Positions 23,396 to 34,842 of a stretch of 64,000 bases of DNA are shown here, one piece after another (position 1 is the stretch's first letter; each line of letters starts with the position of its first letter). The stretch is from the NCBI GenBank assembly GCA_031472005.1, contig PZJY01000002.1, forward strand, positions 1,798,001 through 1,862,000, in the 5' to 3' direction. Below the pieces are notes generated by a model. That model saw nothing but the letters and a program-made list of their open reading frames with translations. It searched no databases and had not been told where the DNA came from. Source of the DNA: Tetracladium setigerum (lineage: Eukaryota > Ascomycota > Leotiomycetes > Helotiales). The position numbers and the translations under genes are program-made.

Positions 23396-24707
23396 GGCGT
23401 GCGCAGAAAGCAAGGCCAACTGAGTGAGATAAGAGCTCTGGATTTTTTTGGGGATTTTTCTCTGAATCTGTTGCAAGTATTGAAGTCTTTGAGCGTATAT
23501 ATTTTTCGGGAGTTCGCAATTCTTGTTTTTTAATCGGTTGTTGGTGCTGTATTAATGTGAGATCTACTGAAGAGGGACATCTTCTTTGCAGGGTTACTCT
23601 CTAATTCTGTTTCTTGGGTTAAAGTTGCGTGGTGATGAAGGGATTCTCACGTCTTTCAAGTCTGTCTAGTACAGTACACAAAGTCTTTGGGCACTGCATT
23701 GCTCTGGAGGTTATAAAGGTTTCTACTTTACTTTTTGCGAGACAGGTCAAGAAGCATGATCAAACAACAGAGTACCAGTTCTAAAAAATTTGTTTTATTC
23801 ACGTTGTTGAATTTCTCTTTTTTTCGTCGCTGAAGTGCCGCTCAAATGCGCTTGCGTTGCATTTCAATAGGTAGTCAAGGATGGGGATGGTGATGAGCCT
23901 TCGTAACCCAACATCGAGTCTTCATTCTCAGGAAACGAAAACATCTTTCTTTAGATCATATGCTTCGAGAATCAAGATGTAAGCGCAAGCGCCTAGAGGA
24001 ATCCTCATTATCACGATGATTCGAATAACCTCTCGATGCTGCGACATCGACAACATTTCGTGCAAAGAGAGTAGATTACGGAATAGTCGATCGGAACCTT
24101 CGTCGCACACTTCTCGCACACTTATCGGTGAGTTTTGGTTGCAAGCACGAGGTTATCGTGAGATGAATAATCCACTTATACCGAAAGACCGACGATGGGT
24201 ACAAACAAATGCAATGATTGCTATTTCCGATGAGCAAAGCGCTGTGACGGAGATCGAGAAAGTCCATGCCCGGCATTTCCAGCCAATAGGCGACATTTAA
24301 GAAGTCTCCTTCCCCAAAACCTAATTACAAAGCTTGGCACATTGCCGAGAATATGGTGGAATGTCCGTGCGTCCTTGTGTAGGTACTCTTGCCTGGGATT
24401 GTAAGTTACAAATCGGATATACTACCTATGTGACTATTGTTTGATTATGGGAAAAGAGGAGTATATATACTCAGGCGGGTTTCAATGCTCGAGTTTTCTT
24501 TTCATTATACTCATCAACTCAACTCATACATCCTCAGCACCTCAAATCTAATATCACCAACCACCAAACAAAACAAACACTTTACCAAACACTTCACAAT
24601 AACAACTTCACCAAAACACCCCAAAACAAAATAAATTTAAGATCACATCGAATCAAAATCACTTCACAACAGAATCAGATTATTCAGTGCCAAAGCACCT
24701 CAGAATC
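23396..24707. other. 1.3 kb intergenic region
   Basis: No gene supported. The last 250 bases carry a TATA-like element and an A/C-rich leader belonging to the NmrA-like gene. Confidence 0.45.
24461..24470 (+). promoter_or_regulatory. TATA-like box (GTATATATAC)
   Basis: A perfect 10-base TATA palindrome about 240 bases before the ATG at 24708, followed by a C/A-rich leader with almost no G, as in strongly transcribed fungal promoters. Confidence 0.4.
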
Positions 24708-25723
24708 ATGACTTCTCTTAAAAGTAGTAAGTCATCGCCCAAGCGCAGCTCCATGGTTCATCAATGAAGCCAAAAACATAGATGCTTCCGCAATTCCCTG
24801 CTAACTCACATTTAAGTCCTCGTCACAGGTGCAACCGGCAAACAAGGCGGAGCCGTCATAAAATACCTCCTCGAAGCGAACATTCCCACCCCCCAATTCT
24901 CCATCATCGCCTTAACCCGCAACCTCACCTCCCCAAAGCCCAACAGCTCTCCACCCTCCCCAACACCACCACACTCCAAGGCGACCTCAACGACATCCCT
25001 GCCATCTTCTCCCAATTCAAGACTCCCCTCCACGGCGTCTTCTCCGTCCAAGTATCCGAGGGCAACCCCAACGAAGAAAAACAAGCCAAAGACCTCATCG
25101 ACGCCGCCATCTCAGCTGGCGTCTCACAATTCGTCTACTCCAGCGTCGATCGCGGCGGAGATGTGAAATCCGAGATAGATCCCACGCCAATCCCACATTT
25201 CATCGCCAAATTCAACGCTGAGAAGCACCTCCTCGCCGCCGTGAAGGAGGGCAAGGGACGACAGTTACAATGGACCATCCTCCGCCCCGTCGCCTTCATG
25301 GACAACTTCACCCCGGATTTCGTCGGCAAAGGCATGGCAGCTATGTGGCTTCTCAACGGCCGCGACAGCAGACTCCAACTCGTCGCCACTACCGACATTG
25401 GCAAACTCGCCACCACCGTCTTCCAAAACCCAGCGCGCTTCAATGGACAAAGTATCGGTCTGGCGGGTGCGGATCTGTCGTGGGCGGAGATGGATGCCAT
25501 ATTCTTGAAGTTGACGGGCAAGGGCGTGCCGAATACCTTTTCGTTTGTCGGGAGGGGGATCAAGTGGGCGATGAGGGATTTGTTGGGTGTTATGTTTGAT
25601 TGGTTTGGAAGCGATGGGTATGGTGTTGATGTTGCGGCGACGAAGAAGCTGGTGCCTACTTTGTTGGATTTTGAGCAGTGGTTGAGAACGGAGAGTGGGT
25701 TTAAGAAATTGGTGAAGAATTAA
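24708..25723 (+). CDS. NmrA-like NAD(P)-binding protein, one frame break
   Basis: Exon 1 (24708-24726) encodes only MTSLKS. A 90 nt intron with a GTAAGT donor and GCTAACT branch site leads to exon 2 (24817-25723). The protein (about 308 aa if one base is added) opens ILVTGATGKQGGAVIKYLL, a GxxGxxG Rossmann motif at residues 11-17. Family landmarks follow: LQGDLNDIPAIF, FSVQVSEGNPNEEKQAKDLIDAA, FVYSSVDRG, HFIAKFNAEKHL, WTILRPVAFMDNF. One C appears missing in the run at 24931-24934, where LTSP must pass into KAQQLSTLP. NmrA/HSCARG proteins are catalytically inert sensors of NADP redox state or, in some cases, quinone/isoflavone reductases. Which applies here cannot be told. Confidence 0.85.
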
Positions 25724-27178
25724 TTGGTCAGAGTAATAACAAGTAACAAATAACAAATAATAAATTAGAATAATAGAATAGAAGAATAATAACAAGAATA
25801 AAAGATATTACAAAATTTACTCCTTTTCGTTATCGTTTGGTTTTGTGTACATACAGTCTACGGAAATGCAAAACTCTTTCCTGGGTTGTCCAGACGTGTT
25901 CTGGAGCAAGTGCGGGTTTCTGTTTTAGCAGCTCCCATGCTTTCACTGTCGTGACCCGAGCTTTGAGCTGCTGGGCACTTGGAACGCAGCGCATCGTAAT
26001 CAGTGTTACATGTGGTTCAGTGAAGTCTGACGGCCGATTTGGACTTGAAGTGTTTTGACAAGATGGCAAAACGTCCAGCGATCTAGACCTTACACCCCCG
26101 GGCAACTCTATGTTTATATGCATTTCGTGGATACTGTAAGACTGAAAGTAAGCAAACAGGTAAGCACGAATTCTTGAGAAAGGCAAGTGGATAGGAGCGT
26201 ATAATCCTGGTTTGTGCAACCATCTCGAGTCTGTATTGTATCTATGTGATGCACCTCGTTCGAGTCTCCGACCCCAAGCCCAACCCACACAATCAACGAC
26301 AAGAATCCAACAAAACAACGTTCAAAATAGAGAAATTGAGTGCAGAGATATCCAATCCTGGATTACACATCCTCAACAGCAACGGTTACTTCCGTCCTGA
26401 TAGCGAATGACTCCAAGCTTGCTTATCATCACCTCGGCTCTCGAATGCAGACGCACAACTGGTTTTCGTGCAACTCTTACCCCTAAGCTCCCACATCAAT
26501 CCATGTACGATACATGTACCTCTCCATCTTGTCATACGACACAAAAGAAAAAACAACATCAAGAACACAGACTTCCCAGTTTCAGCTGAGCCCACTCCCC
26601 CAATAAATCATACGTAAAATGACGGCCGAAAGTCATAACACAAACATAAGGAAAGTATCGCAAATGTTACGATAGCATCATAGGCAACGATGATCGAAAA
26701 CAGGGTGAAATATGTAAGCACTGATGCAGCAGCATATGGAAAGCAGTTGTGTTGCAACTTGCATACGATCAGCTCACCTTCCCCCTTGAGCGCGAGCCTC
26801 ATGTCGTAATGCGCTGACGCTGAATTGAGTTGACCTTCAATAAGCTTTTGATGTCGTTGGAGACACAAGACTTGATTGAATGAGTGAGTGATCTTGGCAT
26901 GTTCTCTTCTTCCTCAAAACGATCCACAGCTACCTGTGGTGCGTAGTGTATTTAGAAAAATAGTCGTATGTGTTGGTCGTGACGGCTTGCTGTGTAGAAG
27001 ATAAAAACAAACTTCTGAATCTTATAGATCAAGAAACACAAATTCAATCGCTCGGGAGTACCTCTTGTTATACATCTACGAAGATCTATCTTCTCGTGGT
27101 CTTCTGTGCCTGAAGCCGTATTCCGGCAAAGGCAGGAAGAAAATTATCTAAAATTACAGCCCCATCAGGTCTCATCCT
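25724..27178. other. 1.45 kb intergenic region with one unassigned frame
   Basis: Convergent 3' flanks of the NmrA-like gene and RPN2. A minus-strand open frame of 162 codons (25830-26318) and one of 86 codons with a hydrophobic stretch (26608-26868) are present. Neither shows a family pattern or convincing splice partners, so they are not called as genes. Confidence 0.4.
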
Positions 27179-30100
27179 CTAATCCTCCTCCTCGTTGTCA
27201 GAAAAGTATTCAAAGTCCTGGGGGAGATCGGCTTCCTCTCCTCCCTCCTCATCCTCGTCAACAGCTGTCAAGACACCGGCGGCAGCTGCGGCACCAACAC
27301 CAGTTTCAATGTCAGGTTGTCGGCGAGTGCTGAAAGAGTCGTCAGTGGTTGTTGCCTTTTCAACTGTGGCTTTCTTAAGCTTCTCTTCGATGAGAACCTT
27401 CTCTTCGCTGGCTTGAGTATCAATCAATAAAATGACACCTCCAGTTGGCTGTGATAATGTTAGCATGAATAAATACGCCGTGAAATCTGGTAACTGACCT
27501 TCTTGACTGGCTTGTATCGGCCGGCTGGGAAGTTAATGAACTTGAGCTGGGCTGGGAGAACTCGGGACATGTTCTCAATATCATAGCCGACCTTCTCCTT
27601 CTCAAGCTTCTTCTTCTCTGCTTGAGCGGAGGTTTCCTTCTCGCCCTCGTCCTTCTTATCCTCTGGCTTTCCGTCCTTTGGATCCTCATCAACCTCCATT
27701 TTGTCGTCAGCTGGTGCATTGATCTTTGGGGTTGTTGGGGTTTGGTCAATATCCATGCTCTCGCGTCGCTGAGCACGCTCTTTCTTCTGGGCTCGTCGCT
27801 TAGCTTGAGCAGTTGTCGACAAAACAGCCGTGGCAATAAGTGTTGGTGCCTCATCAGTCTTGGTTTCCTGCTCTGGTGGGTAATCAAAGAGACTTGGACG
27901 AGTGGCGCTGTGGAACTTGAAGCTTGGAATATCAAGATCTTGATCCAAGCCAATCATTGATGTTGGGGTGAAGCTGAGAGACAAGAAGTGGGTAAATGGG
28001 AACCAGTACCAGTATTGGGTGAAGACAGCCATACCAACAATACCGGCCATGTTGAGGTTACCAGTTTGAGTCTGGAGACCAATTGTGCAGTTGCGGCCAC
28101 CGGCATCGATGATACCCAAGGCCAAAGCACAACCAAATTTGGTCATGGCCTCTTCATGGCGGTCACCCACAATCTTCTTTAAAGTCTTGCGAATGGCGGC
28201 GACCTTGGGGTTCATCACCTCGTTCTGCTGGACCATAATCATGGCAAGCGAGATCAAAGCACCCTGACGAACAAAGTCGGTAGGATCCTTCATCATGGGC
28301 TCCAAGAGGTCAATTGCCTCATCCAGACCAGTACCGGCACACGAGATACCAAGAGCCATGGCAGCTCCATATCTTACATGAGGGTTGTATGATTCGGAGA
28401 GAAGCTCGACCATTCTTGGAACGCTTCCAGGCTTTCTGAACAGAATGAAACCCAGACTCATGACTGCAATTCTACGGACGTCATCGCTGACATCGCTCAC
28501 TGCAACGTGAAGTAACTTGCGTACGGCCTTGTTGCTTCCAGTGCCGCAATATGCCAACGCAACAGTCATAATACCACCATATCGGAGGGCTGGATCGGGA
28601 TCATTCAAAAGACCTTCAATGAGCTCATCGGCACCTTCTTGTCTTCCATACATGATCAGGGCCATTCCCAACGCGAGACCACGAACGATCTTTTCGTGTT
28701 GAGTTTCATGAGCATATGTGATCATGTCCTCCAATGCCTTAATGTTTCCAGTACCCAACATAATCAGGCCCATGGCAAGACCAACGGCTTCACCGTTGAG
28801 CGCGGAATCGGTGAAAAGAACATCTCGAAGGCTGTCGTAGATTTCCTCGGATCCATTACCCATTCCTGCAATACCAAGACCCAATGCACCACCGTGTTGG
28901 ATGACCTCCTCTTGGGCTTCCTTGAATTGGTCCTTGAGGTATTCTAACGCGTCTGCTCCGTGGTTTGCGTAAATGAGACCATAGGCGTAAAGAGCACCAC
29001 CTTGGCTGAAGATTGAGCCGCCAAGTGCGGTTCGGCGTGGCAAGTAAGGTTCCAGCAGCTTTCGGGATTGCGACAGGTTACCGCGGTGGATGACACCAAG
29101 AGCGGCTGTTGCCGAGAATTTGGACCAGTTGACAGCTTTTCCGAGCCACTCCAGATTGTCACGGAAGAACTTGTCGTTGGTTGTACCTTGATTCATAAAG
29201 GCGTTGCAGAAAGTTACTGCGGTATGGAAGATCGAGCTTCTACCTTCCAAACTATCACGAACCTTGTTGAGGATGCTGAGATCTGTATGGTTGTTTCTGT
29301 AGAGGAATTCGAGGTTCAATCTTATGGTTTCGCTACCATCCAAAATCTTGCGTACACGGTCGAAGGTTTCATGATTTTTGTCGGAGTAAATGTCTGATTC
29401 TGGAGCTGGAGCTCCTGCGCGGTCGTTCAGCTCACCCAAAAGTTGATCAGTTTCGGTGGCTACAAAAGTTAGCAAGAAGGGGGAGAACGGGAATGCGGTA
29501 AGCTTACCGTCTTCATTTTCGATAGCAACTTCTGTGACCTTGGTAGGCAGAGAGTTGATGACTTTGGTCAAAAACTCTTGTGTTCCATTGTCGTACAAAT
29601 CGAATGCAATTTGGTAGGCGATTGCCAGAGAGTTGGGGTCATCATTCGTCTGACTGATTAGCGAGGGGCTGACTTGTACGGGAAAGTTGATCTTACCAGA
29701 AGTTTCTTCAGCAGAGTCGAGGCTTCCTCATCCTGATTAAGATAAACGACACATTTTGCGATGGAAAAGAAGTCAGGTGTTGGTATCTCATTCAGCAGGT
29801 CCAAAATCATCTTCAAAATCTCAGTTCGCAGTGCGCGCTCTTGAACCACGCCCATACAGATATCAAGCACATATTCCATAAGCTCTTCGGTAGGCCCAGC
29901 GCTAGATTCGGGTTGTTTGCCGTGTGATTTTCTCTCGTCCTCGCTGGCGCGTTTAATGACTCTGCGCAGGACATCGAGGTTACGGGCTTCAATGGCAATT
30001 CCCACCACCTGTCGGTATCTGCCTTCGAGCAAACAGCTCTCGAACAGTCTTTCAATAACCTTTTGCAGGGCGATCTGGGTCTCGCGATCTGGCAAACCTG

Positions 30101-30729
30101 CCGATCCGGACTTCTTTCCCGAAGATTCAACAATGTTTTCGGTCGATGCTCTGGAGAGGAGAGACTTGGAGGGAAGGGCAGATTGAGAGAAAGGAGTTGT
30201 TGGCGAGGTGAGGGCGGCTGCATCAGCATCGTTGGACCCGCTCGAGAAGGTGGTGGCGAGGGTAGGAAGTCCACCTTTGGTAGTTGCCTCCGGTGTCGAG
30301 TGGTGGGCGGCGGATACTTTGATATAGGTGTCGACGCATTTCGAGATGATGGTTTCCTCGAATTCGCCCTCGTTGTTGAGTCTGAAAAGGTCGCCGGCAC
30401 CGAGGGCAAAGGTCATACTCTCATTGTACTCTTGAAGATGATAGTAGACCTTGGCCAGGACGAGGGAGGCCAGCTGTCGTTCGGGGAAAGATTCATCTTC
30501 GTAAAGCGCCTCACTAGTTGTTAATTAGCAAGTGAGTCGACAAGCCATCAGACTCCATGGATTCCATCGGCACAGATAATCAAGCTTACATTTGGCCTAC
30601 GGCGCCTGCCACTTCGGTCCAAACAGTATCAATGTCTTCATTCAAGGTTTGCAGGGCGAAGACCTTGAGCTCTGGCTCTTCATCGAAAAGAAAGCCCAAG
30701 ACACCCGAGGCGGAGGTGATGCCCGGCAT
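27179..30729 (-). CDS. RPN2: 26S proteasome regulatory subunit RPN2
   Basis: Five exons (30729-30590, 30513-29697, 29649-29508, 29459-27499, 27448-27179) give 1109 aa with no frame break. It starts MPGITSASGVLGFLFDEEPE as in fungal Rpn2. It continues through the helical N-terminal rod into the proteasome/cyclosome repeats (HGGALGLGIAGMGNG, LRYGGIMTVALAYCGTG, VRYGAAMALGISCAGTG), the conserved end of the toroid (FPFTHFLSLSF), a Lys/Glu-rich linker and an acidic tail. The tail motif LPQDFEYFSDNEEED matches the Rpn13-docking sequence at the Rpn2 C-terminus. Rpn2 is the largest non-ATPase subunit of the 19S base and scaffolds ubiquitin receptors. The third intron (29507-29460) is 48 nt and in frame without a stop, so it can be mistaken for coding sequence. 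The gene is transcribed divergently from CET1. Confidence 0.97.
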
Positions 30730-31670
30730 GATTAAATTGTTCAGCGGAAAAAGAGATCGATGCGTTTGAAGTTGACCAGGTAGATGGAGAGGAGGAGAGA
30801 TTGATGGTGTTGTGGTTGATGGGAAAGCAGGAGATGGTGTTTGGTTCTTGTTGTTGATGAGCTTCACATCTCGCGGCTCTCCAGGCACAGCTTTGTCACG
30901 TAACCACAGTCCAAACTAGCCAGGGGGACGCTTGGGCCGCGGCACGAGATCTTGGCAGGCTCACATCACCTGACCATTGTGTCCTGAAGAACAAGGCAGG
31001 AAACAAGGCAGAAGCACAACCAAAGTGACGAGGCGCGACAAAATTGTTAAGTAAACAAAACCTCAGATATTCAAGGTCCATTCTGTATTTTAATTCACAT
31101 TCAATATTTGCATAATTCTATATCAATGCGAGATATGGGGACGAAGATACAATCTCGGTCTGCACAATTCACATTCATTCATTTATTCATTGCTGCCTCC
31201 TTCTCTGTTTGACGTTCTGCATCCCTTCCCGCAATCGTCAAGCCCTGCCAACAACTACCTGACCTTCTTGCTCAGGAGTGAGATGCACTAGGATCCTTAT
31301 GTGAATTTGTATAGAATCTGCCAAAGCCCCTTCCCCTCCAAACTTCCCATCACCACCATATGCCCACAACACCAACCTCCTGTAGCTTCACCGTGCGCGC
31401 GACATCCTCTGTGATCCGAATCCCATCTGCGAACCTGATCTGCCGGCCCGTCCTCCTCGTTGTCCCCGTCGTTTGCGATTGTCTCGAAGCTCTTTGTCCC
31501 CCGAAGCTCGTTTGCGCCAAACCGCCCCATCAGAACAACGTGTTGAGAGTGCGCCTGCGCAGCCCAAAGTGCGCCATCTAGATCATCAGATGAAATATAT
31601 ATTGAGGAGCATCCCAAGCAACTTGTAGTCGCGGCAGGGCGCGCTGCGTCGTCCAGCACACACGCGCAAG
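30730..31670. promoter_or_regulatory. Divergent promoter region of RPN2 and CET1
   Basis: 941 bases between the two ATGs, transcribed away from each other. No coding region is supported. Whether specific elements such as proteasome-associated control sites occur was not resolved by eye. Confidence 0.5.
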
Positions 31671-31837
31671 ATGGATCTCCGTTCAATCATCAACTCCGAA
31701 GCTGCGGATCGACCAGCACAGAAGCTGGCGACACCAGTCACCCCAATCCAAGCTCATCCTCAACAAGGCTTTAGAGATTATAGTCATCCAGCACACGCTT
31801 CACCGGGCAAACATCCATCACAGGACTATGGGTCACA

Positions 31838-31869
<32 letters not shown>

Positions 31870-34107
31870 CAGTCGGCCCATACGCTTCACCCAAACCCTA
31901 CCCAGCGAACAACTATCCAGGTCGACCTCCACCTCCTCCTCCCATCCAAGCACCTCCTCAGAACGACTTGCGATCTCCAGCTCGCTCATACTCTGCCCAG
32001 TCGCCTTACCAGCAAACACCGACCTCGGTTCTGAGTGCGAACCAGTACCCCTTTCCTCAAGGGCATCAAACCCCACAAAGCCCAGCGCAACATCAACAAT
32101 ACCCTCCTACCTTTCAACAAAGAGACAGCTACACGCACGCTAATCCCCAGCAACAACATCCTCACCACAATAGCCATACACAATCTTCGCCTTCTCCACA
32201 AACTCCGCCAATTGGCATGCCAGGAGCTTCACATCCATACCTACAGCATCAAAGGTCTCACTCCTCCGTCTCAAATTCAACTCCCACCTCTGCACAAAGC
32301 CAGCAACCTCACTTTAATCAATATCGTCAAGAGAGCCCCGTTTTTGCAGGTCAATATCCCCAATCTCAGGTTCCACCACCAGCCCGGCAACCATCTCTGC
32401 AATCCCAACACTCTCAACCTGGTACGCCCTTGGGTCCACCACTACGCCAGTTATCTGGAGGATTCGCTCAACCGACGAGTCCATACCAGCAGAGAGCAGT
32501 CCCTCCAGGGCCGTCCTCAAACTACCAGCAAACCTCGCCTGCCCCTGTGCCACAACGACTACCGAGTACTCCATCCGCCTACGATTCACAGAGGCCTTCT
32601 ATAAGTGAACAACACTCAAGATCTCACAGCTCAAGAGAGAGAAGCTTGAGCGTAAGTCCAAAGACTCGACTACCAAGTCAGCCACGGGGAGAGATGCCTT
32701 ATCCACAACCGGAAATCTTTAATCCCGCGAAACGCAAGATGGAGGACAGAGAGGTGAGTGTTGAAGCACCGCGCCAGATACACCAGCCAGAGGTGAAGAG
32801 GGAGTCGAATGGTGATTATCGGAATACACCTTCATTGACAGCCTCTCCACAACAACCTCCGAGAAAGAAGATTCGATATGTTCAGCCTCCCATATGGGCA
32901 CAAAGTGTCCGGGACAAGAACGTGAGAGGCCTTATCAAGGTGAATGGAAAACCAAATATGCCTGCCCCGGCTCCAGCTTCGATTCCAGTCAAGGTAGAGA
33001 CCAATGGGCGACCCCAACACTCTTCGGTTGAGGTACGACCAGCTCCAGTTGGAAATAGCTCGTCAGATCCCCATCCGTCGTTGTGCCTGGGTCCATGGGA
33101 AACGTCCATTACAGGCAAAAAGCCGACTCAGGATATCGTAAAACAGATCGCCGATTTTCTGTATCATCATGTTGTTTCTCGAAACGATTTGGGGGAGCTA
33201 TCTAGTCACGGGGTAGAGATAGAGATAGAGGCAAAACTGGGGCAGTTCATTGATCAGGGTGCTCGGGTTCGAATTCCTGTAACCACAGAGTCGGTGATTT
33301 CGTCTGGCAACGACATTCGATTTAAGAGTGCTATGACAGAGGTGTGTAAACTTGTTCAACCCCCCACCCGGGCGGTGCAGTACTAACTTTATGCAGCAAC
33401 AACACAGGGTGTTGAATGATGTCTTGAATTCTGAGGTTCAGAATGCCCATCCAGGAAACCCTTCTCGACCACAGGGAAGAGTGCCGATAGAGTACTTGCA
33501 CCGACGTGAAAACGACAAATTCTATGCCCTCCCACGCGATATCTTCAATACGCTTCCTCCAGCTGTCCGTCAACAACACAATCCCAATCACACGTCGAAG
33601 ATCAGAGTGACCTACGACCAAAAGACCAACCAGATCCTAGCAAAAATCATTAAAGTCCGAATCTCAGATCTCAACATATTCCTGCCTAACTGTCCACTCG
33701 ATTGCCGCATCAGTATCAACTTTGAATTGAACTATGATGGTGATATCGACGAGATCATCGCTCAAAATACATTAGATCGTTCTTCAGATCGAAGTAAAGA
33801 TCGTCTAAGCTACACGCATGGAAATTACCAGATTGATTTGACCCAGGTCACCAAATTAAGGACGCATAATGTACGTTTTCTTTATTGCGCCTTGATGTCT
33901 GATATATTAAAACTAACTGATTATTCAAAGGGTGTGGACATTGCCGAAAAGGAACACGAACTCGAGATCGAGCTCTCATCCAGTATGGTCAAAGATCAAG
34001 GTCAAAAAGCCGCTTCAGGCGAACCGAATGAGTATCTCACCTTAGTCGAAGGATTCATGGACAATATTCGTGTGCTTGCTAGGGCCGTTCCTCATGTCGC
34101 CAATTGA
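31671..34107 (+). CDS. CET1: mRNA 5'-triphosphatase (capping enzyme beta subunit)
   Basis: Exons: 31671-33341, 33397-33870 and 33931-34107, 773 aa, with TACTAAC and ACTAACT branch sites. The first 450 residues are disordered and rich in Gln, Pro and Ser, with an 11-Gln run. A basic segment, RKKIRYVQPPIWAQSV, resembles the guanylyltransferase-docking WAQKW-type motif. The catalytic tunnel domain starts near residue 480. Its first strand, EIEIEAKLG, and last strand, ELEIELSS, carry the Glu pairs that bind metal in Cet1-type enzymes. RISINFELNYDGD and the basic DRLSYTHGNYQIDLT strand lie between. The enzyme removes the gamma phosphate from nascent mRNA in the nucleus, the first capping step. This metal-dependent fold is specific to fungi and some protists. 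Confidence 0.93.
31836..31868 (+). repeat. CAG/CAA run encoding 11 Gln
   Basis: Thirty-three bases of CAG and CAA codons in the disordered N-terminus of CET1. The codon mixture limits slippage, but length differences between isolates are likely. Confidence 0.9.
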
Positions 34108-34842
34108 TCCTGAACCCTGTTAATGGGTAGGAACACACATGGTAGAACGTCCTATCAGTGGCAACCCAGGTTTTGCTTGAGCTTGAGCTTGAGCTGAGCT
34201 ACTCTTTTCTTGTGGCTCTGTGTTTCTGTGGTTCTTTTGCTCTTTTGCTCTGTGGCTACGTGGCTACGTGGGATGGATACCCCTGGGTTGGATTCAAAAG
34301 TTAAGGAAACACAGAACAGTACAGGATTTAAAAGGAATGAATCCTATGACTGGACAAATGGCAATTATGTATATGTATCAAAGAAAAGGGGGGGCAGAAT
34401 AATGATAGGACCAAGCAAAAGGGGATTGGTCAAACCCGAATATATGTAATATAACAGGGGGGTTCAAGAGAGTCTTACCTTCCACCATTTGGGTACCTTC
34501 CTGTGCTGCGGCAGATAGGTAGCTTCAGTACGTGACTTCCGAAGTTGTATGCGGTTTTCCACTTCTTTTTGGCTTATGTCCTGTTTTTATCCAGCGAAGA
34601 AAGAACCTTTTATTTCTATATAAAATGTTTTTCCATAAAATTGCAGTCAGCTGTGATTTCAGCCTTCTCTTTGTAAATAAACTCTTCAAAGTTCCAGGGA
34701 TTGTGAGCCACAGTGCCAAGATAAGTCACACCTATTTATGCTCAGCTGCTGACCCCTCCGACTATATCCTTCAAGCATCGCTCGACCTTCCAAGCTACAC
34801 TGGCTATCTACCTAGCTACATACTCAATGTGTAACTCTCAAC
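34108..34842. other. Intergenic region with short tandem repeats
   Basis: Contains a GAGCTT repeat (about 34177-34200) and a doubled GTGGCTAC unit (about 34251-34270) after the CET1 stop, then the promoter of the HET gene. No gene seen. Confidence 0.5.

Noticed and set aside
25830..26318. 162-codon minus-strand frame downstream of the NmrA-like gene.
   Set aside because: No recognisable pattern, and it lies in a convergent 3' region; likely a chance open frame.
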